A stretch of DNA of 57,986 bases. It comes from Betaproteobacteria bacterium HGW-Betaproteobacteria-4 (GTDB lineage: Bacteria; Pseudomonadota; Gammaproteobacteria; Burkholderiales; Rhodocyclaceae). The stretch covers positions 1-57,986 of the forward strand of contig PHCH01000023.1 of assembly GCA_002840785.1 (NCBI GenBank), written 5' to 3'. The notes beneath the pieces are model-generated. The model did not search any database and was not told where the DNA came from. It saw nothing but the letters and a program-made list of their open reading frames with translations. A program made the translations under genes and the position numbers. The stretch's first letter is position 1, and each line of letters begins with the position of its first letter. Positions 10,675 to 18,734 of this stretch are shown here, piece after piece.

Positions 10675-11216
10675 CGCTCACCTCCGATCACCCGGTTGGC
10701 CAGCCGCATCATTTGCGAACTCGGGGCCAGACCTTTGCGCGCCATCATCTCGGCATTGACGATGAACTGTACACGCCCGCCGGTGCGCAGCAGCTCGATG
10801 CCGCCGCCGGACCGGGCAAAACCGTCGGCATTGCTGGCAGTCAGGATGGGCATGCCCGACGTCCAGCGCAACACGGCGCCGATCCGCGCCTCCTCGACGT
10901 CGGGGATATACACGAGCTGGCAGTTGGTCATGTCATCAGGACTGCTCACCCGGCGAATATGCAATTCCTTGCCGCCGATCACTCGTCCCTCGTGACCGCT
11001 CAGGAAGGGACCCAGCGTATCGCGGCCAAACAGGCAGATGGTGGACGAATTTCGCTGGCTGGCAGGCCATTCGACGTATTTCAGAAAGTTGACGAGATAA
11101 GCCGCTTCCAGTTGCGGTTCGGAATCAGGCTGGGCAAAGACCGGCGAAATGGCGATGAGCAGCGTTGACACCAGCCAACGCAGCAAATGAATGCGGAAAG
11201 CACGACCTGTCGGCAT
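10671..11216 (-). CDS. YfiR family periplasmic protein
   Basis: A 181-residue exported protein with a signal peptide ending at VFAQ (about residue 29), followed by the YfiR/DUF4154 pattern AAYLVNFLKYVEWP and the C-terminal segment VQFIVNAEMMARKGL. In Pseudomonas, YfiR is a periplasmic repressor of a CHASE8 diguanylate cyclase. Here the neighbour with the matching sensor is a histidine kinase. The gene sits 2 nt after the TonB receptor and overlaps the kinase, so the three probably act together. Confidence 0.85.
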   Translation of the reverse strand: MPTGRAFRIHLLRWLVSTLLIAISPVFAQPDSEPQLEAAYLVNFLKYVEWPASQRNSSTICLFGRDTLGPFLSGHEGRVIGGKELHIRRVSSPDDMTNCQLVYIPDVEEARIGAVLRWTSGMPILTASNADGFARSGGGIELLRTGGRVQFIVNAEMMARKGLAPSSQMMRLANRVIGGER

Positions 11217-11218
11217 GG

Positions 11219-13282
11219 TCAGAACTTCCAGCGCCCTGATAGCAATACGGAGGGTTCGATGATCACGGGCGTCGCCGGCACGTAGTCAGTCACATACTCA
11301 ACACGTCGGGGACCGACCAGATTGCGGCCGGTCAGCGCCAACTCGATATCCTTGTTCAGCTTGTAAGCGTAGCGCAAATCCAGTGTCACGTAGCCCGGTA
11401 CGCGGATCGTCGTGGTGTACGGGGAAAGCGTGCGGTCAACACCGGACGAGCCCCGAATCCAGGCATCGAGCTGCTGGCTGGGCGATACATTCCATTGCGA
11501 GCGCAGGGAGCCGTAATGGCGAGCCGTGCTGTCCTCTTCCTTTTGGCCATGAGCCTGGGCAATCGGGTTGGCCGAATCGTCCATGTCGACATGCGTGAAG
11601 GCATACGACAACTGCATCCGCCAGGTTGGCGCAAGCAGCCAGTCCACACTCAATTCGGCGCCACTTAACCAGCCATTGCCGCAATTGCAGCGATCTAGGT
11701 TTTGAATGGCCAGCGGAATACCCGAGATAACGACCGGATACAGCATAGTGCCCTGAATGCTTGATACGACATCGGTGTAGCGATACCGGTAGACCGAGAT
11801 GTCGACGCCAAGCTGCTGGGTGAGCTGGCTGCGATATCCCAGTTCGAAACCTTCCATTGTTTCCTGGCGCAACGGTGTGCTACCGGGTTGGGCTCGAAAT
11901 ACCACGGGCGGAGTGGACAGTGTGGGCGGCAGGTAGCCAGTCAGCATGGTGACTGCGAATTCGGCACGTGCCGGCATGCGCGGGGCCTTCGAGTATTTGG
12001 CCCAAATGGTATCGCTGCGCGTAGGCGTCCACATCAATGTGGCGTTCGGCGAGAAGGTGTTGCCGCCCAGATTGGTCTGATCCCAGCGAGCGCCAAGGCC
12101 AAATTGGAGGGTGTCCTGGATCAGCGTCCAGTTGTCATGAATGAAAAAGCCGGTGGTTCGCTGTGTGAATTCCGCCGCACCAATCTCGACCACATATCTT
12201 GCCCAGACTTCGTCGGATACGGTGCGGTGACTGGCGCCCCACAAAAGATCGTGTTCGGCAAAGGTGTAGCGACCCTGGTAATCGATATCGAACTGTGTGT
12301 TGCTGACCTCCAGGGCATCCTTCAGCTCAATGTTGGAACTGCCAAACGAGGCTTGCACGGACGATTCGATACCAGTCCCGCTCAACCAGCGGTAGCGGCC
12401 GCCGAGCGTTTGGGTGGAAATCTTCTGGCTAATTTCGACCGGAATGAGGGTGGACGGATCGAGCGGATTGGGGGTCAGCGGGTAAAGGTCGCCGAGCGAC
12501 GATTTTCCGGCATTGGCCCAGATGCTGAAGTCACTGCCCCCGGACAGTGCGCGGTCGAGGCGAAAATCGACCACGCCATTGTTCAGGTCGTCTTCGCTGT
12601 AGTTGTCGTTGGCAAGCTGTTTCGATGGCTCGGCGTGACGTCCTTGGGCAGACAGTTTCCATGTCGTGTCGGCGTCGATGCTGCCGCCGGCCCGGGCATA
12701 CAACTGACGCTGCCCATTGCTGCCTAGCGTGGCGGCAACCAAGCCACCTTTTTGCGTGCGGGAATGTCGGCTGATGATGTTGATGACGCCGTTGACTGCA
12801 TTGACGCCCCACATCGCGGCGCCTGCGCCACGGATTACTTCGATGCGCTCGATATCCTCGAGTGGGATCGGGTCATATTCCCAGATGGTCCCTGAGAAAA
12901 ATGGGTGATAGACGCTCCGGCCGTCGATGAGGACCTGCAATTTGTTGGTAAAACGACCGTTGAAGCCGCGTGCCGAGACGGCATACCGCCCGCTGTCGAC
13001 TTGCGCCACCTGGATGCCCGGCACCATGCGCAGCACGTCGGGCAGGGCCTGTGCGCCTGAACGGCGGATGTCTTCGGCGGTAATGACAAAGGCAGCGGCG
13101 GGAACGTTGCTCAGGCTCTGGTTACGCCGCGAAACCGATGAAACTTCGGTTTTTGTCAGATCTTCCAGGCTGAGATCGTCGTCCTGGGCGGCGAGCGCAG
13201 GGTGCCATGCAAGGGCCAGAGCGATGGTGGCAGCCGCATAGAAAATACCCAATATGTTCTGGATTTTATTATTGAGAAACAA
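11219..13282 (-). CDS. TonB-dependent outer-membrane receptor
   Basis: A 687-residue receptor with an N-terminal signal sequence ending near ALAAQ. The plug domain has SLEDLTKTEVSSVSRR (TonB-box-like start) and the segments GFNGRFTNKLQVLIDGRS and RIEVIRGAGAAMWGVNAVNG. A long beta-barrel follows, ending in an aromatic residue (RWKF), as expected for BamA-dependent assembly. This subfamily, with EDLTKTEVSSVS, is often found beside YfiR and sensor proteins. The ligand is unknown. It is the first gene of the receptor-YfiR-kinase operon, so binding or uptake may feed signalling. Confidence 0.88.
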   Translation of the reverse strand: MFLNNKIQNILGIFYAAATIALALAWHPALAAQDDDLSLEDLTKTEVSSVSRRNQSLSNVPAAAFVITAEDIRRSGAQALPDVLRMVPGIQVAQVDSGRYAVSARGFNGRFTNKLQVLIDGRSVYHPFFSGTIWEYDPIPLEDIERIEVIRGAGAAMWGVNAVNGVINIISRHSRTQKGGLVAATLGSNGQRQLYARAGGSIDADTTWKLSAQGRHAEPSKQLANDNYSEDDLNNGVVDFRLDRALSGGSDFSIWANAGKSSLGDLYPLTPNPLDPSTLIPVEISQKISTQTLGGRYRWLSGTGIESSVQASFGSSNIELKDALEVSNTQFDIDYQGRYTFAEHDLLWGASHRTVSDEVWARYVVEIGAAEFTQRTTGFFIHDNWTLIQDTLQFGLGARWDQTNLGGNTFSPNATLMWTPTRSDTIWAKYSKAPRMPARAEFAVTMLTGYLPPTLSTPPVVFRAQPGSTPLRQETMEGFELGYRSQLTQQLGVDISVYRYRYTDVVSSIQGTMLYPVVISGIPLAIQNLDRCNCGNGWLSGAELSVDWLLAPTWRMQLSYAFTHVDMDDSANPIAQAHGQKEEDSTARHYGSLRSQWNVSPSQQLDAWIRGSSGVDRTLSPYTTTIRVPGYVTLDLRYAYKLNKDIELALTGRNLVGPRRVEYVTDYVPATPVIIEPSVLLSGRWKF

Positions 13283-13393
13283 TGTGTTCTGTGCGGCGAG
13301 TGGATAAGTGCCGACTATGCCATTGGTCAGGCTTTATATCAATCTGCTAATTCAGGGTATTGGTCCAGGAACTGCATCGCTGGTAGTGAGTGC

Positions 13394-13420
13394 GAAAAAA
13401 AGGCCGGATTGCTCCGGCCT
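13394..13420 (-). terminator. Rho-independent terminator after the Tim44-domain gene
   Basis: On the minus strand, AGGCCGGA-GCAA-TCCGGCCT forms an 8-bp stem followed directly by a T-run (the A-run at 13395-13400). It sits about 20 nt past the stop of the Tim44-domain gene and insulates the TonB receptor gene downstream. Confidence 0.85.
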
Positions 13421-13441
13421 GATTTTGGGGTACGTCGTTTG

Positions 13442-14299
13442 TTACTGGACTTGTTGAATCCCGGCCAGTACCCAGCCGCGGCTGTTGTCGGTCGGCTTGG
13501 TCATGTGCCAGATTTCGTCGAACGGGGTCGGTGCGGCCCCCTTCTCTTCGCTGATCAGGCCGGTGAAGCGGATGCTGACGATGTAGCGGTTGGCTTCGTC
13601 GGCGACATCGATGACTTCACCATTGAGCTGGGCAACGTCGGTTTCCTGCTTGGCATCGCCGCGCTCGCTCATGCCCATCTTGATCTCGGCGAACATTTCC
13701 GGCGAGGTAAATTCGCGGATGTCGTCAAGATTGCCGGCATCGTTGGCGGCTTGCAGGCGGATGAAGTTGACCTTGGCGTTGCGCACGAAGCTCTCGACGT
13801 CGAAGTCAGCCGGGATGTTGCCGCCAGTTGTGGCGGCAGCGGCCGAGCCACCGGCTGGCAGGAAGTCGGGCTGACGCGGGGCATTGCCACCGAGATTCGT
13901 GTCGGCGGCAGCATACTGCAGGCCGCCGGCTCGGGTTGCCCCAGCCTTGTTGCGCGACAGGAAGCGGAAGAGCATGACGGCGCCAACGATGAGCAGACCG
14001 ATCATCAGAATGTTGGCCATGCCTTCGCCAAAGCCGAAGTGCGAAGCCAGGGCGGCCAGGCCGAGGCCGGCGGCGAGACCGGCCAACGGACCCATCCAGG
14101 AGCGCTTGGGTTGCGCCTGGGCGGCGCCGGCCGCGCTTTGTTGCTGAGTCGGGGCTGCGTTGGTCGATTTGCTTGGTGCAACCGATTGGCGCTGCATGCC
14201 CGAGAAACCACCGCCACCGAGGCGCTTGGCTTCGGCGTCGCCGATTTGCAGTGTGAAGCCGAGGACGACTGCCGCGGCCATCAATACGAAATTCTTCAT
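13442..14299 (-). CDS. Tim44-like domain protein, membrane-anchored
   Basis: A 285-residue protein with a signal sequence or N-terminal helix (residues 1-24), a Q/A/S-rich linker, one or two transmembrane segments at about residues 85-120 (LAGLAAGLGLAALASHFGFG and ILMIGLLIVGAVMLFRFL), and a Tim44-like domain over about residues 150-285. Bacterial members are common in betaproteobacteria and poorly understood. They are proposed to act in the envelope by analogy to the mitochondrial import factor. It is monocistronic: a terminator follows, and cobB ends upstream on the same strand. Confidence 0.82.
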   Translation of the reverse strand: MKNFVLMAAAVVLGFTLQIGDAEAKRLGGGGFSGMQRQSVAPSKSTNAAPTQQQSAAGAAQAQPKRSWMGPLAGLAAGLGLAALASHFGFGEGMANILMIGLLIVGAVMLFRFLSRNKAGATRAGGLQYAAADTNLGGNAPRQPDFLPAGGSAAAATTGGNIPADFDVESFVRNAKVNFIRLQAANDAGNLDDIREFTSPEMFAEIKMGMSERGDAKQETDVAQLNGEVIDVADEANRYIVSIRFTGLISEEKGAAPTPFDEIWHMTKPTDNSRGWVLAGIQQVQ

Positions 14300-14399
14300 G
14301 GTTGTCTCCGTGTGGAAAAGTTGCAGGCCGTAGTGTAGCCGCTTCCGCTTGCGGAAAAATTAAGCGGTGCCTGCGCTATTGTTCGTAAAAATCGAAGGT

Positions 14400-15683
14400 T
14401 TATCGATTTGAGAACAGGCTGGCGGCTGCATTTGGATTCGATGGGAAGTAAAAATGGACGTAGGAGGCGGTCAGCCGGCCTTGCCGGTAGATCGCTTCGC
14501 CGTCGCGGCCGTCGGCGGTTCTGGCGCGGACGAGGGGGGTGAGCGGCGTTTCGCTTTTCGAGTAATGGAAGGTGTGGCCGGCGAGGCGGCCTTCGGGCAG
14601 GTCGGCGAATTGCGTACCCAGCGCGGCGAGCCGTTTTTGCATGACCGAACGCCCCGGCAGCAGGCCGCCAAAGCGGTGGCTGGCGCCGGCCTTGTCGACC
14701 ACTTCCTCGAACAGGCTCATCATGCCGCCGCATTCGGCGAGCAGCGGTTTGCCGGCGGCGATGTGGTTTTTCAGGGCATGCCACAGCGCGGCATGCTGGC
14801 TCAGGGCGTCGGCGTGGAGTTCCGGGTAGCCGCCGGGCAGCCAGACGGCGTCGCAGTCGGGCAGAGGATCGCCGGCGACCGGCGAGAAGAAACGCAACTC
14901 GGCACCCTGCGCGCTCAGGGTTTCGAGATTGGCCGGGTAGATGAAGCCGTAGGCGGCATCGCGGGCGATGGCGATGCGCTGGCCGGCGAGCCAGGGTTCG
15001 ATGCGCGGCGCCGGGGCCGTTTCGAAATTCACCGGTTTTGGCAGGTCGACCGTAGCACTGGCGGCTAACCCATCGGCCAGGGCATCGAGGCGGGCTTCGA
15101 GGTCGGTGATTTCGGCCGCCTGGAGCAGGCCGAGGTGGCGTTCGGGCAGGCTGTCGGCGCTTTTGGGCAGGGCGCCGAACCAGCCCATGCCGGGAGGGAC
15201 GCTGTCGCGCAGCAATTGGGTGTGGCCTTGGCTGGCCGAACGATTGGCCAGCACGCCGGCAAAGGGCAGGTTGGGGCGATAGGTGGCGAGGCCATGGGCG
15301 ACGGCGCCGAAAGTCTGGGCCATCGCTCCGGCGTCGATCAGCGCCATGACCGGGATGGCGAAGCGCTCGGCGATGTCGGCGGCGGAAGGCTGGCCATCGA
15401 ACAGGCCCATGACGCCTTCGACGAGAATGAGGTCGGATTCCTCGGCGGCGCGGGCCAGTCGCCAGCGTGCATCGTCTTCGCCGCACATGCCGAGGTCGAG
15501 GTTCTGGCACGGTCGGCCGCTGGCGACCGCATGGATTTGCGGGTCGAGAAAATCCGGGCCGCATTTGAAGACGGTGACGCGCCGACCCTGGCGGGCGTGC
15601 AGCCGGGCCAGCGCGGCGGTGACGGTGGTCTTGCCCTGGCCGGAGGCGGGGGCGGCGATGAGGAGAGCGGGACAGGCGGGCAT
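14400..15683 (-). CDS. cobB: CobB/CbiA, cobyrinate a,c-diamide synthase
   Basis: A 427-residue glutamine-dependent amidase that amidates the a and c side chains of (hydrogeno)cobyrinate. It has the P-loop APASGQGKTT at residues 11-20 and a C-terminal class I glutamine amidotransferase domain with catalytic Cys318 in LLAECGGMMS. It is the last gene of the riboswitch-led corrinoid operon, starting 9 nt after the CbiZ-nitrilase gene. The segment ATVDLPKPVNFE is encoded by a copy of the dispersed element (15021-15057). The window holds no other corrin-ring synthesis genes. Confidence 0.92.
   Translation of the reverse strand: MPACPALLIAAPASGQGKTTVTAALARLHARQGRRVTVFKCGPDFLDPQIHAVASGRPCQNLDLGMCGEDDARWRLARAAEESDLILVEGVMGLFDGQPSAADIAERFAIPVMALIDAGAMAQTFGAVAHGLATYRPNLPFAGVLANRSASQGHTQLLRDSVPPGMGWFGALPKSADSLPERHLGLLQAAEITDLEARLDALADGLAASATVDLPKPVNFETAPAPRIEPWLAGQRIAIARDAAYGFIYPANLETLSAQGAELRFFSPVAGDPLPDCDAVWLPGGYPELHADALSQHAALWHALKNHIAAGKPLLAECGGMMSLFEEVVDKAGASHRFGGLLPGRSVMQKRLAALGTQFADLPEGRLAGHTFHYSKSETPLTPLVRARTADGRDGEAIYRQGRLTASYVHFYFPSNPNAAASLFSNR
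15021..15057 (-). repeat. Dispersed element copy 4 (in cobB)
   Basis: Core TGCTACGGTCGACC on the minus strand, with a diverged A-tract half (TGCCAAAACCGG, then AATTTCGAAA). It is in the same orientation as cobB and read as ATVDLPKPVNFE. Confidence 0.7.
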
Positions 15684-15692
15684 TCTTGTTCC

Positions 15693-17306
15693 TTAACGGG
15701 CTGGCTGGCTGAAGTCCTGCCGGCGATCCCAATCGATATAAAACACGCGGCTGTGGCTGGCGCTGAACGAGAACAGGCGCGCGCCACCGGCCGCAACGAC
15801 GCTTTCGCCGTGCGAGAAATCGAGTTCCGGCTCGCGCCCGGTGCGGTTGTTGACGACGAGCGGCAGGCCGGTTTCGGCGCTGCGCCGCTCCCACAAATCA
15901 TCCGGCCCCATGCCGGCGACCGGTGGCCAGTTGGCCGGGGCGAGCAGGATGGCGGCACCTTGGTCGCGGTAGCGGGCAGCCGGTTCGGGTTTGTAGGTGT
16001 CGGCGCAGATCAGGACACCGACCGGGATGCCGTCGACGACGAAGGGCACGCCGCCGGTGCCGGGTGTAGACCAGCTTTCGGCCCCACCATGCACGCGCTG
16101 CTTGCGGTAGGCGCCCTGGATGACCCCCGCGCGGTCGATGGCGACGACGCTGTTGTGCAGCTTGCCGCTTTTTGCATCGCGCTCGGCGAAGCCGACGAAG
16201 AGCGCCACGCGGTTATCGCGGGCGATGGCGGCCAGGGTGCTGATCCAGGTGTCGGGAAAGGGGGCGATCCAGTCGGTGCCGATGCGGCTGGCGAAGTTGT
16301 AGCCGGTTTCGGCCAGTTCGGGCGTCATGATCCAGTCGGCGCCATGGCCGACCGCCTCTTGAATGCCAGCCTCGATGCGGGCGCGGTTGCCGGCGATGTC
16401 GCCGGGGACGGCATCGAGATGGAGCAAGGCGATGCGCAGCGCTTCCGGGGCCTTGGCCGGCGCTTCGGCGGTGGCCGTGAAACGCTTCGCGCCGGGCAGG
16501 AAAAAACCGTTCTGCTTGCCGAGGGCTTCGATCACCGCCTGGTAGCTGGCCTTGCCGATCAGCTCGCCGATCCGGCTGTGGCCGCCGGTATAGCTGGCCT
16601 GCGGCCCTTGCGTGCCGGAGACAACGATGATGCTGTCGGTGCCCGTCCCGGTCGCCTGCACGGTCTTAGTGTAGGTGCTCGGGACGTTCAGATCCTGCAG
16701 CGCCGCCGTCTTGCCTTCGGTGACGGTGATCAGGGCGCGGGCCATCGCCGCGTCGGTCAGGCGGATATTGGTCAGCACCATGATGTTGATCGTGCCGGCT
16801 GGTTCCTTGCCTTCGATGTAGGTTCCGGCATCGACGCCGGTGCGGATAGCGTTGCTTTTGGCGCCGGCCGTGGCCAGCACGGTGACGGTCAGCGGGCCGT
16901 GGCTTTTCGTGACGACCGCCAGGTTGTCGAGGTCGGCGGCGGTGGCCATGTGGGCGACCGCCGACTTGTCCAGATGTTGCTGGCGGGCGGTCTGTTCGTG
17001 CACGTGCTCGGCATAGGCCTTGCCGCCCCGGCCGTCCTGACCCATGAAACGCATGCCGAGCGATTTCCAGAGCTGCGGGTGGCTGGCGTGGTTCATCGCG
17101 GCGCGGGCGTCGAGCAGGCCGTCGGAAGTCGATAGCGTGCGCCGCGGTTCGGCGAAGCTGACGAGCAGCACTTTTTCCCAATGGCCGTCGCGCTCGCCGC
17201 GGATGATCCGCGCCTCGGCCTGGATATTGGCCGGGATGTCGATTTCGCCCGCCCAGGCGGTAGCGGAAAAGAGCAGCAGGAGGACGAAACGGACCAGTTT
17301 GTTCAT
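15693..17306 (-). CDS. Exported fusion: CbiZ adenosylcobinamide amidohydrolase + nitrilase
   Basis: A 537-residue two-domain protein. A signal peptide (LVRFVLLLLFSATAWAG, residues 4-20) precedes a CbiZ domain (about 22-260) with the family segment DLNVPSTYTKTVQATGTGTD then IIVVSG. The second domain (about 275-537) is a carbon-nitrogen hydrolase with the full triad Glu330 (TPELAET), Lys402 (YRKQRV) and Cys434 (LICADTY). CbiZ cleaves the aminopropanol amide of cobinamides so that foreign corrinoids can be rebuilt. The nitrilase may trim a second amide. The gene overlaps the cobO stop and sits in the riboswitch-led operon. Family CbiZ proteins are usually cytoplasmic, so the predicted export is unusual. 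The signal could instead act as a membrane anchor. Confidence 0.85.
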   Translation of the reverse strand: MNKLVRFVLLLLFSATAWAGEIDIPANIQAEARIIRGERDGHWEKVLLVSFAEPRRTLSTSDGLLDARAAMNHASHPQLWKSLGMRFMGQDGRGGKAYAEHVHEQTARQQHLDKSAVAHMATAADLDNLAVVTKSHGPLTVTVLATAGAKSNAIRTGVDAGTYIEGKEPAGTINIMVLTNIRLTDAAMARALITVTEGKTAALQDLNVPSTYTKTVQATGTGTDSIIVVSGTQGPQASYTGGHSRIGELIGKASYQAVIEALGKQNGFFLPGAKRFTATAEAPAKAPEALRIALLHLDAVPGDIAGNRARIEAGIQEAVGHGADWIMTPELAETGYNFASRIGTDWIAPFPDTWISTLAAIARDNRVALFVGFAERDAKSGKLHNSVVAIDRAGVIQGAYRKQRVHGGAESWSTPGTGGVPFVVDGIPVGVLICADTYKPEPAARYRDQGAAILLAPANWPPVAGMGPDDLWERRSAETGLPLVVNNRTGREPELDFSHGESVVAAGGARLFSFSASHSRVFYIDWDRRQDFSQPAR

Positions 17307-17896
17307 CAGAATTCGAGGCCCGGCATGGCCTTGATGCCGCTCTGGAAGGCGTGTTTTTCCATGCCGATGTCGCTCACCGTGTCGGCGACGTCGCGCAGGG
17401 CCTGTGGCGCCCCACGGCCGGTGATGATGACGTGCTGCATGGCCGGGCGGCCAAGTAGTTGGGCGATGACGGTATCGAGGTCGAGCCAGCCGTATTTGAA
17501 GGCGTAGGTCATTTCATCGAGGACGACGAGGCCGATTTCCGGATTGCGCAGGTGGCCGCAGGCAACTTCCCAGGCGGCTTGCGCGGCGTGGGCGTCGCGG
17601 TCCTTGTCCTGCGTTTCCCAGGTGAAGCCTTCGCCGCCGACGTGCCAGGCGACGTTCGGCTGCTGGCGGAAGAAGGCTTCTTCGCCGGTATCTGAACGAC
17701 CTTTGACGAACTGGACGACGCCGACCTTGAGGCCGTGGCCAAGGGCGCGGGCGACAACGCCGAAAGCGGCGCTTGACTTGCCCTTGCCGTTACCGGTGTT
17801 GATGACCAGCACGCCGCGTTCTTCCTGAGCGGCGTCGATCTTGCCGTCGATGACGGCTTTCTTTTTCTGCATACGTTGTTCGTGGGTGACGGTCAT
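17306..17896 (-). CDS. cobO: CobO/BtuR, corrinoid adenosyltransferase
   Basis: A 196-residue ATP:corrinoid adenosyltransferase of the CobA/CobO/BtuR class, attaching the 5'-deoxyadenosyl group to cob(I)alamin-type corrinoids. The P-loop NTGNGKGKSSAAFG is at about residues 33-46, with GLVVLDEMTYAFKYGW in the C-terminal half. It is the fourth gene of the operon, after btuBCD and one dispersed element copy. Its product is the cofactor needed by the methylmalonyl-CoA mutase further along the window. Confidence 0.93.
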   Translation of the reverse strand: MTVTHEQRMQKKKAVIDGKIDAAQEERGVLVINTGNGKGKSSAAFGVVARALGHGLKVGVVQFVKGRSDTGEEAFFRQQPNVAWHVGGEGFTWETQDKDRDAHAAQAAWEVACGHLRNPEIGLVVLDEMTYAFKYGWLDLDTVIAQLLGRPAMQHVIITGRGAPQALRDVADTVSDIGMEKHAFQSGIKAMPGLEF

Positions 17897-17919
17897 ATTG
17901 ATAGGCTCGGAAAAGGCAT

Positions 17920-17956
17920 TGCTACGGTCAACCGGAAAAAATGCCCAAAATTGAAA
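17920..17956 (+). repeat. Dispersed element copy 5 (intergenic, btuD-cobO)
   Basis: Core TGCTACGGTCAACC, then GGAAAAAATG and CCCAAAATTGAAA. One of the best copies. It fills the 64-nt gap between btuD and cobO, opposite in orientation to the operon. Confidence 0.88.
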
Positions 17957-17960
17957 TGGC

Positions 17961-18734
17961 TTACTCGGGGATGAAGCAGCGATGGCCGCGATCTTCGATC
18001 TGACGCAGGCCGTAGCCGTAAAGTTCGGACAGCGTTTCTGCTGTCAGGATGGTGTCGACCGTGCCGATCTCCGTGCGGCCGTCGCCATAAACAAGCAGCG
18101 CCCGGTCGCAGAATCGATGGGCCAGCGCCGGGTCGTGCAGGACCATGATGACGCCGGCGCCGCCATCGCGCGCCGTGCCGGCGAAAAGCTCCAGCACGGC
18201 CATTTGGTGATTGAGGTCAAGATGCGCCAGCGGTTCGTCGAGCAGGTAGAGCGGCGCTGCCTGAGTGAGCAGTGTGGCGATGGCCAGCCGCTGACGCTCG
18301 CCGCCGGACAGCGTGTGGATCTGGCGGGCTTCCATGCCGTCCAGGCCAACCGCCTTGAGCGCCGCACGGGCCAGTTCGGCATCGTGCTTCGATTCCCAGT
18401 CCCAGCGCCCGAGGTGCGGGTGGCGGCCGGTCAGCGCCGTTTCCAGCACGGTCGAACCGAAAGGATCGGACTGGAACTGGCCGAGCCAGGCCCGGCGCAG
18501 GGCGGCCTCGCGGGCGTGCAGCAGGGCGGCGTCTTCGCCGTCGAGAAGCAGGGAACCGCCGGCAGCAGGGCGCAAGCCGGCCAGCGTCGACAGCAAGGTC
18601 GATTTGCCGGCGCCGTTGCGGCCAAGGATGGCGATGCGTTCACCGCTGGCGACGCTCAGGTCGACACGGTCGACCACCGTTTTGCCGCCAATTTCGACGA
18701 CCAGTTGCTTGGCTTCGAGCAGCGGCCGGGTCAT
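17961..18734 (-). CDS. btuD: BtuD-like cobalamin ABC transporter ATPase
   Basis: A 257-residue FecE/BtuD-type ATPase with Walker A GRNGAGKST, signature LSGGERQRL, and a Walker B ending in YLLDEPLAHLD. I use ATG 18734 (MTRPLLEAKQ), which overlaps the permease stop by 4 nt. The frame upstream of it is arginine-rich antisense-like text. Its place after btuB and btuC under a B12 riboswitch makes corrinoid the likely substrate, although the ATPase itself is generic for iron-chelate transporters. Confidence 0.9.
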   Translation of the reverse strand: MTRPLLEAKQLVVEIGGKTVVDRVDLSVASGERIAILGRNGAGKSTLLSTLAGLRPAAGGSLLLDGEDAALLHAREAALRRAWLGQFQSDPFGSTVLETALTGRHPHLGRWDWESKHDAELARAALKAVGLDGMEARQIHTLSGGERQRLAIATLLTQAAPLYLLDEPLAHLDLNHQMAVLELFAGTARDGGAGVIMVLHDPALAHRFCDRALLVYGDGRTEIGTVDTILTAETLSELYGYGLRQIEDRGHRCFIPE

